Shown: piece by piece, positions 1 through 9,183 of the stretch
Layout: each line of letters starts with the position of its first letter
Position numbering within the stretch: the first letter of the stretch is position 1
DNA from: an uncultured Acidobacteriia bacterium
GTDB lineage: Bacteria; Acidobacteriota; Terriglobia; Bryobacterales; Bryobacteraceae
Length of the DNA: 39,557 bases
Assembly (NCBI GenBank): GCA_903825445.1
Contig: CAIKAS010000119.1
Coordinates: 1 to 39,557, forward strand
Direction: 5' to 3'
Notes under the pieces: generated by a model
The model's database searches: none
The model's input: only the letters and a program-made list of their open reading frames with translations
What the model was told of the DNA's origin: nothing
Made by a program: the position numbers and the translations under genes

Positions 1-570
1 GGCCCTGCCGAACTGGCGTATCTGGCGCAGTCGCGAGTTCTGTACGAAAAGCTGCTCGGCCGCCAGCCCGTGGCGTTTCCGCGCGCCGGCTTTACCCTGA
101 TTGACGAGCGCACCGCGAAGCGCATGCGTCGCTATAACCTCGGTCTCGCGGACCTCTTTACGAATGACCAGACGCTCCAGCTGCAAATGTCCGCACAACT
201 CGTGCCGGCAGAGCTGCGGAGCAGCTTAGCATCCACGGAGCAGTCCGTCACGCAGGCTTTGGACTCACTCAGTGCAGATCTCAGCCGCTTTGACGTCTCG
301 CTCAGCGGTGCCCTGGCTACCAGCCGTCGCAAGATCGAATATCAGCTTGGCAAGATCAGCCGCAAGACCGCCTCTCAGATCATGGCGCGGGATTCGCAGG
401 CCGCAGCCGATGCACAGTCGCTTTCCGGTCTGGTGTTCCCTGAGAAGCATTTGCAGGAGCGGCTCTATTCCATCGTGCCGTTTTTAGCGAAGTTTGGACA
501 AGGCGTGATTGGCGACATCTACGAGCAGGTGCAAATCGGCAGTCCCGAGCACCGCCTTCTCACGATCTGA
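1..570 (+). CDS. bshC: Bacillithiol biosynthesis cysteine-adding enzyme BshC, C-terminal part
   Basis: This is the 3' part (189 codons) of a gene that begins left of the window; the frame is open from base 1. BshC is thought to add cysteine to glucosaminyl-malate in the last step of bacillithiol synthesis, in the cytoplasm. The visible start (AELAYLAQSRVLYEKLLGR, then PVAFPRAGFTLID) matches the conserved stretch just before the long C-terminal coiled coil of BshC. The coiled coil follows as a helical, Gln/Ser/Ala-rich region (about visible residues 60-130). The protein ends with a FPEKHLQER motif and a short Ile-rich tail, as family members do. A GTG at 70 is an internal codon, not a start. 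The gene converges on the next one with an 11-nt gap. Family recognition is good; enzymatic function is from family knowledge. Confidence 0.88.
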   Translation, partial: GPAELAYLAQSRVLYEKLLGRQPVAFPRAGFTLIDERTAKRMRRYNLGLADLFTNDQTLQLQMSAQLVPAELRSSLASTEQSVTQALDSLSADLSRFDVSLSGALATSRRKIEYQLGKISRKTASQIMARDSQAAADAQSLSGLVFPEKHLQERLYSIVPFLAKFGQGVIGDIYEQVQIGSPEHRLLTI

Positions 571-581
571 TCTCCAATTTC

Positions 582-3080
582 TCAGCCCAGTGCGCGCACC
601 GCGTCTTCGATCTGTTTTGCAATCGCTTCCGCATCATCGCCCGTCACCCGCAACGGCGCACCAAATTGTACCCTTGCGCGCCCTGGCGAAGGGAAGCGCG
701 CATCCCGGTGTAGCACTCGCTCCAGGCCTGTCAGGCGGACCGGAACTACCGGCACGCCCAGTCGCGCCGCCAGCATGCCAACGCCCGGGCGGAACGACAG
801 TATCTCGCCCGCATCCGTCCGTTTACCTTCCGGGAAAATCAAAATTGAATACCCGTCGGAGACCAACCCGCCCGCATATCGCAGTGCTTCCCGTGTCCCC
901 GATTCCCGCTGAGGCAGCGGGAAAACATTGAACACCAGCGACGCCAGAAAATAGGCCAGCCCATCGCGAAAACGTTCTCCCGCCGTGTGGCGCTTCGGAT
1001 GATAGTGGGCATCGAAGAATTCTTTCATCACGGCCGGCGCGAGTCTGTAGCGCCACTTCGGCGGCAGTGCCGAAAGAATCGCCGGACCATCGAAGAAGCT
1101 CTGGTGATTTGACGCGAAGATCACCGGCGCGTCCAGATCCCGCAGGTTTTCGAGGCCCGAAACGTCTAGCCAGGCAAATGCGCGCGTCAGCGGAATGATG
1201 AGTCCCGGCACGGCGATCCGGCGCACGGCGCGCGCCACCGCTGCTCGGTTCCACTCGGGAAAATCGAAAGGATCTTCCGCTGCGCCGGGGGTAGCTGCCT
1301 TCAGGTGCACCAAATCGTCCACGGTGCGCGCGTTAGCGAAACTTGCTTCGTCAACCGGCGCTCCAGTCTTCCGCTCCAGTTCCATCAGCAGTTGTATTCG
1401 ATCCAGCGAACTCAAGCCGAGGTCGTCCAGCGAACTGGCCCCGGTTATGGCGCGGCCGCCCGCATACTTCCGAATCACTTCTTCCACGGAGGTATCGGCA
1501 GACGCGGGATTTTGTGCACTGGCCGCTGTACTGCCTGCAACCCAGGCCGCCACCTCTCCCCGCTTAAGCTTGCTGGTTCCGGAAGTTCTGGGCAGCGCGG
1601 CACCCGGCCACATCGACCACCCACGCACCCTTTGATGCGACTCTAGTTTGGAGTTAGCTTCGCTGACGATTGCCTCCGCATCAAAACCTTCATCCAGAAT
1701 CAGCACCGCATGCACAATTTCGCGCGAGCCGTTTCTCTCCGCCACTACCGCCGCTTCCCGCACTCCGGCGATCGCCTGTAGAGCGCGTTCCACGTCCTCG
1801 GGATAGACGTTCAGCCCGTCCGGCGAAACGATCATCTCTTTCTTGCGTCCTAAAATGCTCAGCCGCCCATCGGCGTCGAGCGCACCAATATCGCCTGTGT
1901 GAAGAAATCCCTCCGCATCCCGCAGGCTCGCCGATGCCTGCCCGAAGTAGCCGGGAGTGATGTTATCGCCCTTCAGCAGCACTTCGCCATCCGGTGCGAT
2001 GCGGATCTCCACCCCTGCGATAGCTTTACCTACCGAGCCTTTCCGCGTCTCGAACGGATGATTCAGCGTTGCCACCGGCGCCGTCTCTGTGAGCCCGTAG
2101 CCCTGAATCACGACGTAGCCCAGCTTGCGCCAGAACTCTTCCAACTCCGGATCCAGCGGCGCGGCCCCCACCACGAAGCTCCAGAACTTCCAACCCAGCA
2201 GGCGATGCACGCGGCGATATTGCCACCATCGTCCGTACCATTTGCCGCTCCTCGGCGGCTGGCTGGCTGCGGGAACGGATTGCAACACGTAATCGCGAAG
2301 CAGCTCGAGCATTTGCGGCACACACACCAACACGGAAATCCTCCGCCGGTGAATCAGGCGTGCCGCATCGCGAGGGCTCGAGCCCGGCATGAAGAACACC
2401 TGCCCCTCCAGCATCGCCGGAATAAACGCGGCCATCGATTGCCCAAACATATGGCTGAGTGGCAGCAGATTCAGAAAACGGATCGGCTGGAACGGCCCCA
2501 TATAGCGCCGGTATTTTTCGATGCCGTGATCGATCGGTTTCAGGTTCGCCAGGATATTGCGATGCGTGAGTGTGACACCCTTTGGCTCTCCAGTAGCACC
2601 GGAGGTAAAGAGAATTTCCGCCATATCGTCTTCTGGAGCCGGAGCGAACTCGCCCCCCACCGCCTGAGAAGCCGAATGTGAATCGATCACACCGCGCATC
2701 GGCCAAACCGGACAAGGAAGCGTGTCTGGCGACGTCAGGCCTTCGCCGATCAGCAGCGCCCGCGCGTCTACGATTCCCGCGATACGCTGCACGACAGTCG
2801 CCGACGAGCGAAAATCGATCGGAACTGCTATCACACCTTCGAGCAGGCAGCCCCACAGCGCCACGATCCACTCCGGCCTGTTTTCGCACCAAAAGAGAAT
2901 CCGTTCGCCGCGCTTGATCCCCGCCTCGCGCAATCGTGCGGCGAATCCGGACGCCGCTGCGGCCGACGCGGCATAGCTGAGCCGCACCGGACCTGTGTCG
3001 CCTTCATAGCGCAGAAATTCAGCGCGACTCTTGCTCCAGATCCGAAAGAAGGCAGCTAACGATGGTGGGTTCCCAATCAC
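582..3080 (-). CDS. Fused AMP-dependent acyl ligase, acyl carrier domain and PlsC acyltransferase
   Basis: A three-part lipid enzyme of 832 residues with a GTG start. Residues about 1-520 are an ANL-family acyl-activating enzyme: the P-loop is FTSGATGEPKGVT (158-170), followed by GYGLTETAP and a LHTGDIG motif. Residues about 530-595 are an acyl-carrier domain with LGLSSLDR, where S558 is the predicted phosphopantetheine site (the usual DS is SS). Residues about 630-832 are a 1-acylglycerophosphate acyltransferase with the catalytic H659-x4-D664 (NHQSFFD) and a FPEGKRT motif. By family it should activate a fatty acid with ATP and pass it to a lysophospholipid. E. coli Aas joins the same enzyme types but with PlsC first and no carrier in between. 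It lies 45 nt downstream of the isomerase-like gene on the same strand and may be cotranscribed. Confidence 0.9.
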   Translation of the reverse strand: MIGNPPSLAAFFRIWSKSRAEFLRYEGDTGPVRLSYAASAAAASGFAARLREAGIKRGERILFWCENRPEWIVALWGCLLEGVIAVPIDFRSSATVVQRIAGIVDARALLIGEGLTSPDTLPCPVWPMRGVIDSHSASQAVGGEFAPAPEDDMAEILFTSGATGEPKGVTLTHRNILANLKPIDHGIEKYRRYMGPFQPIRFLNLLPLSHMFGQSMAAFIPAMLEGQVFFMPGSSPRDAARLIHRRRISVLVCVPQMLELLRDYVLQSVPAASQPPRSGKWYGRWWQYRRVHRLLGWKFWSFVVGAAPLDPELEEFWRKLGYVVIQGYGLTETAPVATLNHPFETRKGSVGKAIAGVEIRIAPDGEVLLKGDNITPGYFGQASASLRDAEGFLHTGDIGALDADGRLSILGRKKEMIVSPDGLNVYPEDVERALQAIAGVREAAVVAERNGSREIVHAVLILDEGFDAEAIVSEANSKLESHQRVRGWSMWPGAALPRTSGTSKLKRGEVAAWVAGSTAASAQNPASADTSVEEVIRKYAGGRAITGASSLDDLGLSSLDRIQLLMELERKTGAPVDEASFANARTVDDLVHLKAATPGAAEDPFDFPEWNRAAVARAVRRIAVPGLIIPLTRAFAWLDVSGLENLRDLDAPVIFASNHQSFFDGPAILSALPPKWRYRLAPAVMKEFFDAHYHPKRHTAGERFRDGLAYFLASLVFNVFPLPQRESGTREALRYAGGLVSDGYSILIFPEGKRTDAGEILSFRPGVGMLAARLGVPVVPVRLTGLERVLHRDARFPSPGRARVQFGAPLRVTGDDAEAIAKQIEDAVRALG

Positions 3081-3125
3081 AAGAAGAGCGGTAACCCTAC
3101 GATAACAGCCCGACGCCGAATGGCG

Positions 3126-3959
3126 TTAGCTCGCCAGCAGTCCCCGCACGTAAGCCAGATTGCGGCGCATATCGTCGTCAAGAGCGCCCGGACGTGAATC
3201 GGTTTCGAGGTTGGCGAAACCACTGAAGCCGATATCGCGGATGGCGGCCAGAACCTGCGCAAACGGAATCGCGCCGTCCCCCAAATAGAGCGGCTTGTCC
3301 TTCAAATGGATCTGGCAGATGCGATCCTTGCCGAGCCATCGGATTTCTTTCAGGACGTCGTAGCCGCCGATGTTGGTCGAATTGCCCACGTCGTAGTACA
3401 CAAGAACGTTCGCTGAGCGCGACCGGTCCATGATGCGGACATTTTCTTCCGCGGAGTTTTCATCCTCCAGTCCGAGAACCACACCCGACTTTTCGGCCTC
3501 CGGAGCAAGTTCCCGCAGAATGTCGCCGACGTAATTGCGCTCGTCCGCCGTCTTCAACGCGTTCTTGCTGAAGAACGGCAGCAGCAGAACCCGCGTCTTC
3601 AGCGCCGCCGTCAGCCGAATCGAGTCGTTGACCCACCGGACCGCGAGCTTGTCGCTCTTCAGTCCATTCACGTGCAGCATGTCGACGCAGGTGCCATCGA
3701 TGGGAATTCCGGCCCCAGCCGAAAGTTGCAGGTAGCGGGCGACCGTGGCCGGATCGTCGGCAGGCAATCTGCCATCCACCAGTTTCTGGCCAAATGAGAC
3801 CTGCACGCCATCGAAGCCAAGCTTCCCGGCAAGGATCACCGATTCAGGGTTGGCGGTCAGCTTGAGGTTCCAGTCGGTAATTCCGATCCTGAGAGCGTTA
3901 CTGGCACCACGCAAAGTGCCTGCTGCGACGGCAGCGGCCAGGAACGAACGTCGAGTCAT
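3126..3959 (-). CDS. Exported sugar phosphate isomerase/epimerase-like TIM barrel protein
   Basis: 277 residues of the xylose-isomerase-like TIM barrel (AP endonuclease 2 superfamily). The N-terminus MTRRSFLAAAVAAG is a twin-arginine-type leader, so folded export is likely. Four probable metal ligands stand at the expected strand ends: Glu in LGLEDEN, Asp in YYDVGNS, His in IHLKDKP and Glu in NLETDS. This is the E-D-H-E set of the family. The substrate cannot be read from sequence; exported members are common in Acidobacteriota and Planctomycetes near sugar catabolism genes. The start has an excellent Shine-Dalgarno sequence (GGGGGAGG, 6-7 nt upstream). A TATATT hexamer at 3984-3989 on this strand could be the -10 box, but no convincing -35 is visible. 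The gene diverges from the cytochrome c gene. Confidence 0.82.
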   Translation of the reverse strand: MTRRSFLAAAVAAGTLRGASNALRIGITDWNLKLTANPESVILAGKLGFDGVQVSFGQKLVDGRLPADDPATVARYLQLSAGAGIPIDGTCVDMLHVNGLKSDKLAVRWVNDSIRLTAALKTRVLLLPFFSKNALKTADERNYVGDILRELAPEAEKSGVVLGLEDENSAEENVRIMDRSRSANVLVYYDVGNSTNIGGYDVLKEIRWLGKDRICQIHLKDKPLYLGDGAIPFAQVLAAIRDIGFSGFANLETDSRPGALDDDMRRNLAYVRGLLAS

Positions 3960-4067
3960 GTTTTGCCTCCCCCGAACCCCTCTAATATACTGCCGTTAGG
4001 CATTCCGCATTGGTATATGAGATCGAAGACAGTAACACCATTTGTAAACCAGTTGGAGGGGTATAAA

Positions 4068-4925
4068 ATGCAAAGGATTTGGCCGATCGTCTTGCTCACG
4101 TGTCTGACTGCCGTCACCGTCATGGCCCAGCCGCCGCGCTCGGCTGCCGCCACAGGCGCTCAGCGCACCAGCGGAGATTCCGTGGGGCCGTACAACAAGC
4201 AGCTCGTGGACCCAGCCGCCGCGGATCGTGGCCGCCACCTCTACGCCACCGAGTGCGTCGATTGCCACGGCCCCACTGCCCGGGGTTCCGACACCGCGCC
4301 AAATCTGATTCGCTCGAATGTCGTGCTGCACGACCGCGTCGGCTCCGAACTCGGTCCCTTCATGAAGAAGGGCCATCCGCTTCAGAGCAAGGGGAGCAGC
4401 GCCAACCTGACCACCGAGCAGGTAGCCGACCTTTCGCACTTCCTAAAACAGCGCGTGGACGATGCCCTGAAACGCCAACCCATGGGCGACCACATCAACA
4501 TCATCACCGGCGACGCCGCAGCGGGAAAGGCGTACTTTGAGGGCGAGGGCAAGTGCACCATGTGCCACTCGGTCACGGGCAATCTGGCAGGCATCGGGAA
4601 TCGCTTCGCGGAACCCGTCGACCTTCAGCAGGCCATGCTATTCCCGACTGGACGGGGACGCGGCGGTCGCGGATCACCATCTCTGGCGCCTGTCATGCTG
4701 ACGGTTACGCCGCCGGGCGGGCAGCCCGTGAAGGGAGAACTGGTGTTCCTCGACGATTTCGATGCGCAGCTTCGCGATTCCAGCGGCAAGCTTCACACAT
4801 TTGAACGCACCGCCGCTACGAAAATCGAAAAGACCGACCCGCTGGCAGCGCACCACGCTCTGCTCGACCGCTTCACTGATAAGAACATCCACGACCTCGT
4901 CATCTATCTGGAGACTGTGAAATGA
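4068..4925 (+). CDS. Periplasmic diheme c-type cytochrome, partner of the PQQ dehydrogenases
   Basis: 285 residues when started at the ATG at 4068, which has a GGAGGGG Shine-Dalgarno 5-6 nt upstream; an earlier in-frame ATG at 3963 would only add an unsupported leader. A signal peptide ends near MAQ (residue 21). There are two CxxCH heme sites, CVDCH (63-67) and CTMCH (163-167), so two cytochrome c domains, followed by a roughly 90-residue beta-rich tail that I do not recognise. The last four bases overlap the start of the next gene (ATGA), so translation is coupled to the first PQQ dehydrogenase. The likely role is to accept electrons from the two downstream quinoproteins and pass them towards a terminal oxidase. 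The order cytochrome then dehydrogenase is the main support for that role; the partner is inferred. Confidence 0.87.
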   Translation: MQRIWPIVLLTCLTAVTVMAQPPRSAAATGAQRTSGDSVGPYNKQLVDPAAADRGRHLYATECVDCHGPTARGSDTAPNLIRSNVVLHDRVGSELGPFMKKGHPLQSKGSSANLTTEQVADLSHFLKQRVDDALKRQPMGDHINIITGDAAAGKAYFEGEGKCTMCHSVTGNLAGIGNRFAEPVDLQQAMLFPTGRGRGGRGSPSLAPVMLTVTPPGGQPVKGELVFLDDFDAQLRDSSGKLHTFERTAATKIEKTDPLAAHHALLDRFTDKNIHDLVIYLETVK

Positions 4926-6481
4926 ATCGCCTCCGAACGCTTGCACTGATTGCATTCACTGCCGCTGTTTCCCTTCAGGCGCAGCCGCCGATGCCCACCG
5001 ATTCATGGCCAACTTACAATGGCGATTTTTCCGGCCGGCGCTTCAGTCCGCTTACTAAGATCAACTCAACTAACGTCCGGAGCCTGACACTCTCCTGGAT
5101 GTGGCGCCTGAGCGCCAGCGGAGGCTCCAGCAGCAATATCCGCAGCACGCCCCTGATGGCGGACGGTGTCATCTATCTTTCTACCGAAGACAACGCCTTT
5201 GCGGTGGACGCGCGCACCGGCCGCGAGCTTTGGCACTACATCTGGGCCAGCAGCGGCGGTCGCCACAACGGCAACAAGGGCATGGCCATGTTCGGCAACT
5301 TCCTCTACTTCGAGACGGGCGACTGCCACTTGGTTTCCCTGAACAAGGAAGACGGCAAGCTGCGCTGGTCAAAATCCATTTGCGATGTGGATCAGTTTTA
5401 CTTCGCGTCGGTGGCGCCGGTCGTTGTGGGTAACCACGTGATTGCCGGCGTGAGCGGCGACGATTCCGATGTGGGCGGCTACATCGAATCCCATGACCCG
5501 GAGACCGGCGAGCTCCAGTGGCGTTTCTATACCGTGCCGCAAAAGAAGGGCGACGCCGGTTCCGAATCCTGGCCAAACGACGATATGTCTTCGCACGGAG
5601 GCGGCATGACGTGGGTGCCTGTAACGTACGATCCCGAACTGAAGATGATCTACGTCACTACAGGCAATCCCCAACCCGTCATCGCCTATGCGAACCGCAA
5701 GGGCGACAATCTTTACACCTGTTCGCTTGTCGCAGTGAACGCGGATACTGGCAAGATGGTATGGGCATTCCAGTCCTCGCCGCACGATACACACGACTGG
5801 GATTCCACACAGACCGCCGTGCTCTTCGACGGGCAAATCAACGGCCAGCCTCGAAAGCTGGTGGCGCAGGCCGCCCGAAACGGCAAGTTCTTCGTGCTGG
5901 ATCGGGTCACGGGCAAGGCCATTATTTCCACGGAGTTCGTGAAGACGAACTGGTCGCTGGGCTTTGACGCCAAGGGCCAACCGATTCCCAATCCGGAGAA
6001 GAATCCGTCGCTCGCAGGCACTCTTGTCAGCCCCAATTCAGGCGGCTCGACGAATTGGTTTCCGCCGACCTTCAGCCCGGCGACAGGGCTGTTCTACGTT
6101 AACGCCAGCCGCAACTTCGGTGAGTTCTACCTCTACGACGCCACCGATAATCCGCAAGGCTGGGGCGGAAATTCACAGGGCAGCTGGTCCGAGAACATGC
6201 TGGAGGCCATCGACTACAAGACCGGCAAGGTCAAGTGGAGGCACCCCTGGGAGGGTGGGGCCAGTTACGGACTTCTCTCGACAGCAGGGAATCTGATCTT
6301 CAGCGGAGCGCCCGGTGGTTCCATCGAAGCGCTGAACGCGACCAACGGAGATCCGCTTTGGCACGCGCGACTCGCTGGTGGCGTGAGCAACTCGCCAGTC
6401 ACGTGGGAACTGGACGGAACCCAGTACCTGGTTGTCGGAGGCGGCGATACGCTGTACGGATTCGCCATGCTGGCGAAGTAG
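4922..6481 (+). CDS. PQQ-dependent (quinoprotein) alcohol dehydrogenase, copy 1
   Basis: 519 residues with a Sec signal peptide ending around SLQAQ. The body is an eight-bladed quinoprotein propeller: repeated tryptophan-docking motifs are AVDARTGRELW, SLNKEDGKLRW, SHDPETGELQW, AVNADTGKMVW, AIDYKTGKVKW and ALNATNGDPLW. The segment HDTHDWDS carries D292 and D294; D292 is the likely catalytic Asp, and the Asp two residues on is the position associated with lanthanide coordination in XoxF and ExaF-type enzymes. No adjacent Cys-Cys pair is present, unlike methanol dehydrogenase. There is no fused cytochrome domain; the overlapping upstream gene supplies one. It should oxidise an alcohol or sugar in the periplasm; the substrate is unknown. 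No pqqA-E genes are in view. A close paralogue follows 2 nt after its stop. Confidence 0.88.
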   Translation: MNRLRTLALIAFTAAVSLQAQPPMPTDSWPTYNGDFSGRRFSPLTKINSTNVRSLTLSWMWRLSASGGSSSNIRSTPLMADGVIYLSTEDNAFAVDARTGRELWHYIWASSGGRHNGNKGMAMFGNFLYFETGDCHLVSLNKEDGKLRWSKSICDVDQFYFASVAPVVVGNHVIAGVSGDDSDVGGYIESHDPETGELQWRFYTVPQKKGDAGSESWPNDDMSSHGGGMTWVPVTYDPELKMIYVTTGNPQPVIAYANRKGDNLYTCSLVAVNADTGKMVWAFQSSPHDTHDWDSTQTAVLFDGQINGQPRKLVAQAARNGKFFVLDRVTGKAIISTEFVKTNWSLGFDAKGQPIPNPEKNPSLAGTLVSPNSGGSTNWFPPTFSPATGLFYVNASRNFGEFYLYDATDNPQGWGGNSQGSWSENMLEAIDYKTGKVKWRHPWEGGASYGLLSTAGNLIFSGAPGGSIEALNATNGDPLWHARLAGGVSNSPVTWELDGTQYLVVGGGDTLYGFAMLAK

Positions 6482-6483
6482 CT

Positions 6484-8040
6484 ATGGGAGCCGTTCGCAT
6501 CTCTGGTATCTGCGTGCTCGCCGCGTTGGCACTTAGCGCGCAGCCGCCGATGCCGACCGATGCGTGGCCGTCGTACAACGGCGACTTTTCTGGTCGACGT
6601 TTCAGTTCGCTGGCTAAAATCAACGATCACAACATCACTTCGCTGACACTCGCATGGGTGTTTCGCATGACGTCCACCACAGGCACGGTCAATCCGCCGC
6701 GTGGCACGCCTCTCATGTCGGGTGGTGTGGTCTATTTCTCCGGCACGGATAACGCCTGGGCGGTCGATGCGCGTACCGGCCGCGAGATCTGGCACTACAC
6801 CCGGACAAGTCTCGTCGGCAGACATTTCTCCAACCGCGGCATGGGCATGGACGGCAATCAGGTCTTCTTCGAAACGCCGGATTGTCATTTGATCGCACTG
6901 AACAAGTCCGACGGCCAGGTTCGCTGGACCAGCGTCATCGCCGACATCGACCGGTTTTACTATTGTTCGGTGGCTCCGGCCGTGATAGGCCACCATGTCA
7001 TCGCAGGGGTCAGTGGCGACGATCTGGACATCCCCGGATTTATCGAAGCGCACGACCCGGAAACGGGCGAGCTACAGTGGCGCTTCTACACGGTGCCGCA
7101 ACATACCGGCGATCCCGGAATGAGCTCCTGGCCCAATACAGACATGGCCTCACACGGCGGCGGCATGACGTGGCAGCCTGTCACCTACGACCCTGAACTA
7201 AATCTGATCTACGTTACGACGGGCAACCCGCAACCCGTGATCGCCAACGCAAACCGGCCCGGCGACAACCTCTACACGTGTTCAATCGTGGCTGTCAACG
7301 CCGATACCGGCAAGATGTCATGGGCCTTTCAAACCTCACCGCATGACACGCACGACTGGGATTCCACACAGCCTGCCGTACTGTTCGATGCCGATATTGA
7401 CGGGAAGCCACGCAAGCTCGTGGCGCAGGCCGCGCGGAACGGTCACTTTTTCGTGCTGGACCGCGTTACGGGGAAAGCTATCGTTTCGACAGAATTCGTA
7501 AAGACTAACTGGTCGATGGGCAACAACGACAGCGGTAAGCCGATTCCGAATCCTGCCAAGTACCCGTCGCTGGCTGGAACCCTGGTAAGCCCGAATCAAG
7601 GCGGTGGCGTGAACTGGTACCCGCCGACATTCAGTCCGATCACTGGTTTGTTCTACGTGAACGCCGCCCGGTCATTCAGCATGTACTACCTCTACGATGC
7701 TACCGACAATCCGCAGGGCTGGGGCGGCAACGACCGCAGTGGCTGGTCCGAGAGCATGCTGGAGGCGATCGATTACAGAACCGGCGCCATCCGCTGGAGT
7801 CATCACTGGGAAGCCGGAAACGTCTCCGGACTGCTTTCGACCGCCGGGAACATCATCTTTACAGGCGCACCCGGGAACGCGTTCGAGGCGCTGAATGCCA
7901 CAACCGGGGAGCCTCTGTGGCATTCCCACCTGGCAACGGTTGCGAGTGTTCCGCCGACGACATGGGAACTGGACGGTATTCAATACGTGCTGGTTGGCGG
8001 TGGCGACTCGCTGTACGCTTTCGCCATGCTGGCGAAGTAG
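6484..8040 (+). CDS. PQQ-dependent (quinoprotein) alcohol dehydrogenase, copy 2
   Basis: 518 residues starting at the ATG at 6484, two bases after the stop of copy 1; the frame stays open upstream inside copy 1, but the signal peptide (MGAVRISGICVLAALALSAQ) fixes the start. It is collinear with copy 1 and, judged by eye, mostly identical in the middle third, including NPQPVIA, GDNLYTCS, the HDTHDWDS motif (here D291 and D293) and SLAGTLVSPN. Differences cluster near the N-terminal blades (ASGGSSSN against TSTTGTVN) and in loops after NTNWS-type residues, which could tune substrate choice. It is a tandem duplication sharing one cytochrome c partner. No Shine-Dalgarno is obvious, so coupled re-initiation is likely. 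Its stop abuts the convergent neighbour with no intergenic base. Confidence 0.88.
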   Translation: MGAVRISGICVLAALALSAQPPMPTDAWPSYNGDFSGRRFSSLAKINDHNITSLTLAWVFRMTSTTGTVNPPRGTPLMSGGVVYFSGTDNAWAVDARTGREIWHYTRTSLVGRHFSNRGMGMDGNQVFFETPDCHLIALNKSDGQVRWTSVIADIDRFYYCSVAPAVIGHHVIAGVSGDDLDIPGFIEAHDPETGELQWRFYTVPQHTGDPGMSSWPNTDMASHGGGMTWQPVTYDPELNLIYVTTGNPQPVIANANRPGDNLYTCSIVAVNADTGKMSWAFQTSPHDTHDWDSTQPAVLFDADIDGKPRKLVAQAARNGHFFVLDRVTGKAIVSTEFVKTNWSMGNNDSGKPIPNPAKYPSLAGTLVSPNQGGGVNWYPPTFSPITGLFYVNAARSFSMYYLYDATDNPQGWGGNDRSGWSESMLEAIDYRTGAIRWSHHWEAGNVSGLLSTAGNIIFTGAPGNAFEALNATTGEPLWHSHLATVASVPPTTWELDGIQYVLVGGGDSLYAFAMLAK

Positions 8041-9135
8041 TTAGCCCTTGCCGCGAAAGAGGAACACCAGCTCAATAATCAGGATCACGACGACCATCAG
8101 TTCCAGCGCGAAACCGCGGCTTTGGTAGAAGCGGTCCATCATGAACCGATAGAGTTCGCCCGCCGTGTTGAGTTTCTGATCCACCAGTTTGCGGTAGTCC
8201 GGGACCCCGATCCTGTTCGCGGCAAGGCGATAGACACGGGCCGCGAACATGTCGCTCAGAAACTTGATCGAATTATCCACCCGCTCAGTAAGTTCCCGCA
8301 CGTCCAACTGAATCGCATTCAGGCGTTCCGCCTCTCTGGCCATGCGCCAGCGACCCAGAAAGCCAGTCCCGCGGCTCACCGCGTCGTAGACCTGTGCCAA
8401 AAGCAGCGTCAGAACGTGATCGTAGTGGCGAAACTCCAGTAACTGCGAATTCGCGTAGGCAAGCAGCTGAATAGTGGATGCGGCGCCCTCGGCCGTGTCG
8501 TAAATCAGGGAGGCACTCCAACCGGCGATGAGGAGGTCTCCGGGGAAATACGAAAGTTTCGATTTCAGTACATCGGATGTCTCATCCGCGGACAATGGAG
8601 CCGTTTCGCCGCGCACTAACTGTGCAATCGCGGGACCATGTCGGGAGATAAGCTCTTCGGCTGTCAGAATTTGCCCGTCGTTCTCAATTGGCAGGATCTG
8701 GATCAGATGATAGTCCTCGGTCAACTGGTAATCGTAAGGCTTCACCAGCGCTGCGGTCACTTGTTGTTGACAGGAACGCACGACTTCCACGGATTGTTTT
8801 TCCAGCTCCGGTGAAGTCATCCATTCGCCGGCTTTTCTCACAAGTTCGTCCCAGCTGTACTCGAAGCGGCGTTCAAACTCGATACTCACAATGCCGTAAT
8901 CGTAGTAGTGGACTTTGCACTGACCCGGTTCTCCGCCATGTGCGTTGTAATCCCGGCCCTGGCTGACGGGTGGGCGTTCGAAGCGCACATATTCGGGCGC
9001 CAGATGCCGGAACTGCGGCTCACGTACCAGTTCGGGAGTACCGAGTATGCGCCGCAATTCGTTCAGGCGAATTTCGTCGCACAGATCGTACAGGAAGAGA
9101 CTTCGAAACGATCCTGAGACGGCGTATGGCGGCAT
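8041..9135 (-). CDS. DUF155/Rmd1-like membrane-anchored protein
   Basis: 364 residues, ATG start. The overall plan matches the DUF155 (Rmd1/RMND1) family: an N-terminal mixed region with conserved aromatic strands (KVHYYDYGIVSIEFER), a long helical region, and a single C-terminal hydrophobic helix preceded by a LYRFMMDRFYQSRGFALEL signature (about residues 325-345), then VVVILIIELVFLF and a short basic tail. Yeast and human relatives act in mitochondria and at the nuclear envelope; bacterial function is not established. I recognise the family mainly from the C-terminal signature and the tail anchor, so the assignment is moderate. The stop codon directly adjoins the stop of the PQQ dehydrogenase on the other strand. 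No Shine-Dalgarno is evident before the start. Confidence 0.65.
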   Translation of the reverse strand: MPPYAVSGSFRSLFLYDLCDEIRLNELRRILGTPELVREPQFRHLAPEYVRFERPPVSQGRDYNAHGGEPGQCKVHYYDYGIVSIEFERRFEYSWDELVRKAGEWMTSPELEKQSVEVVRSCQQQVTAALVKPYDYQLTEDYHLIQILPIENDGQILTAEELISRHGPAIAQLVRGETAPLSADETSDVLKSKLSYFPGDLLIAGWSASLIYDTAEGAASTIQLLAYANSQLLEFRHYDHVLTLLLAQVYDAVSRGTGFLGRWRMAREAERLNAIQLDVRELTERVDNSIKFLSDMFAARVYRLAANRIGVPDYRKLVDQKLNTAGELYRFMMDRFYQSRGFALELMVVVILIIELVFLFRGKG

Positions 9136-9183
9136 GCAGGCTTCTGCCCGATTCTCTCACGCCGCTGGAATGAGACGTGAAGG

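Noticed and set aside
6235-6483. Upstream extension of the second PQQ dehydrogenase
   Set aside because: These codons are copy 1 read in another frame; the signal peptide begins at 6484.
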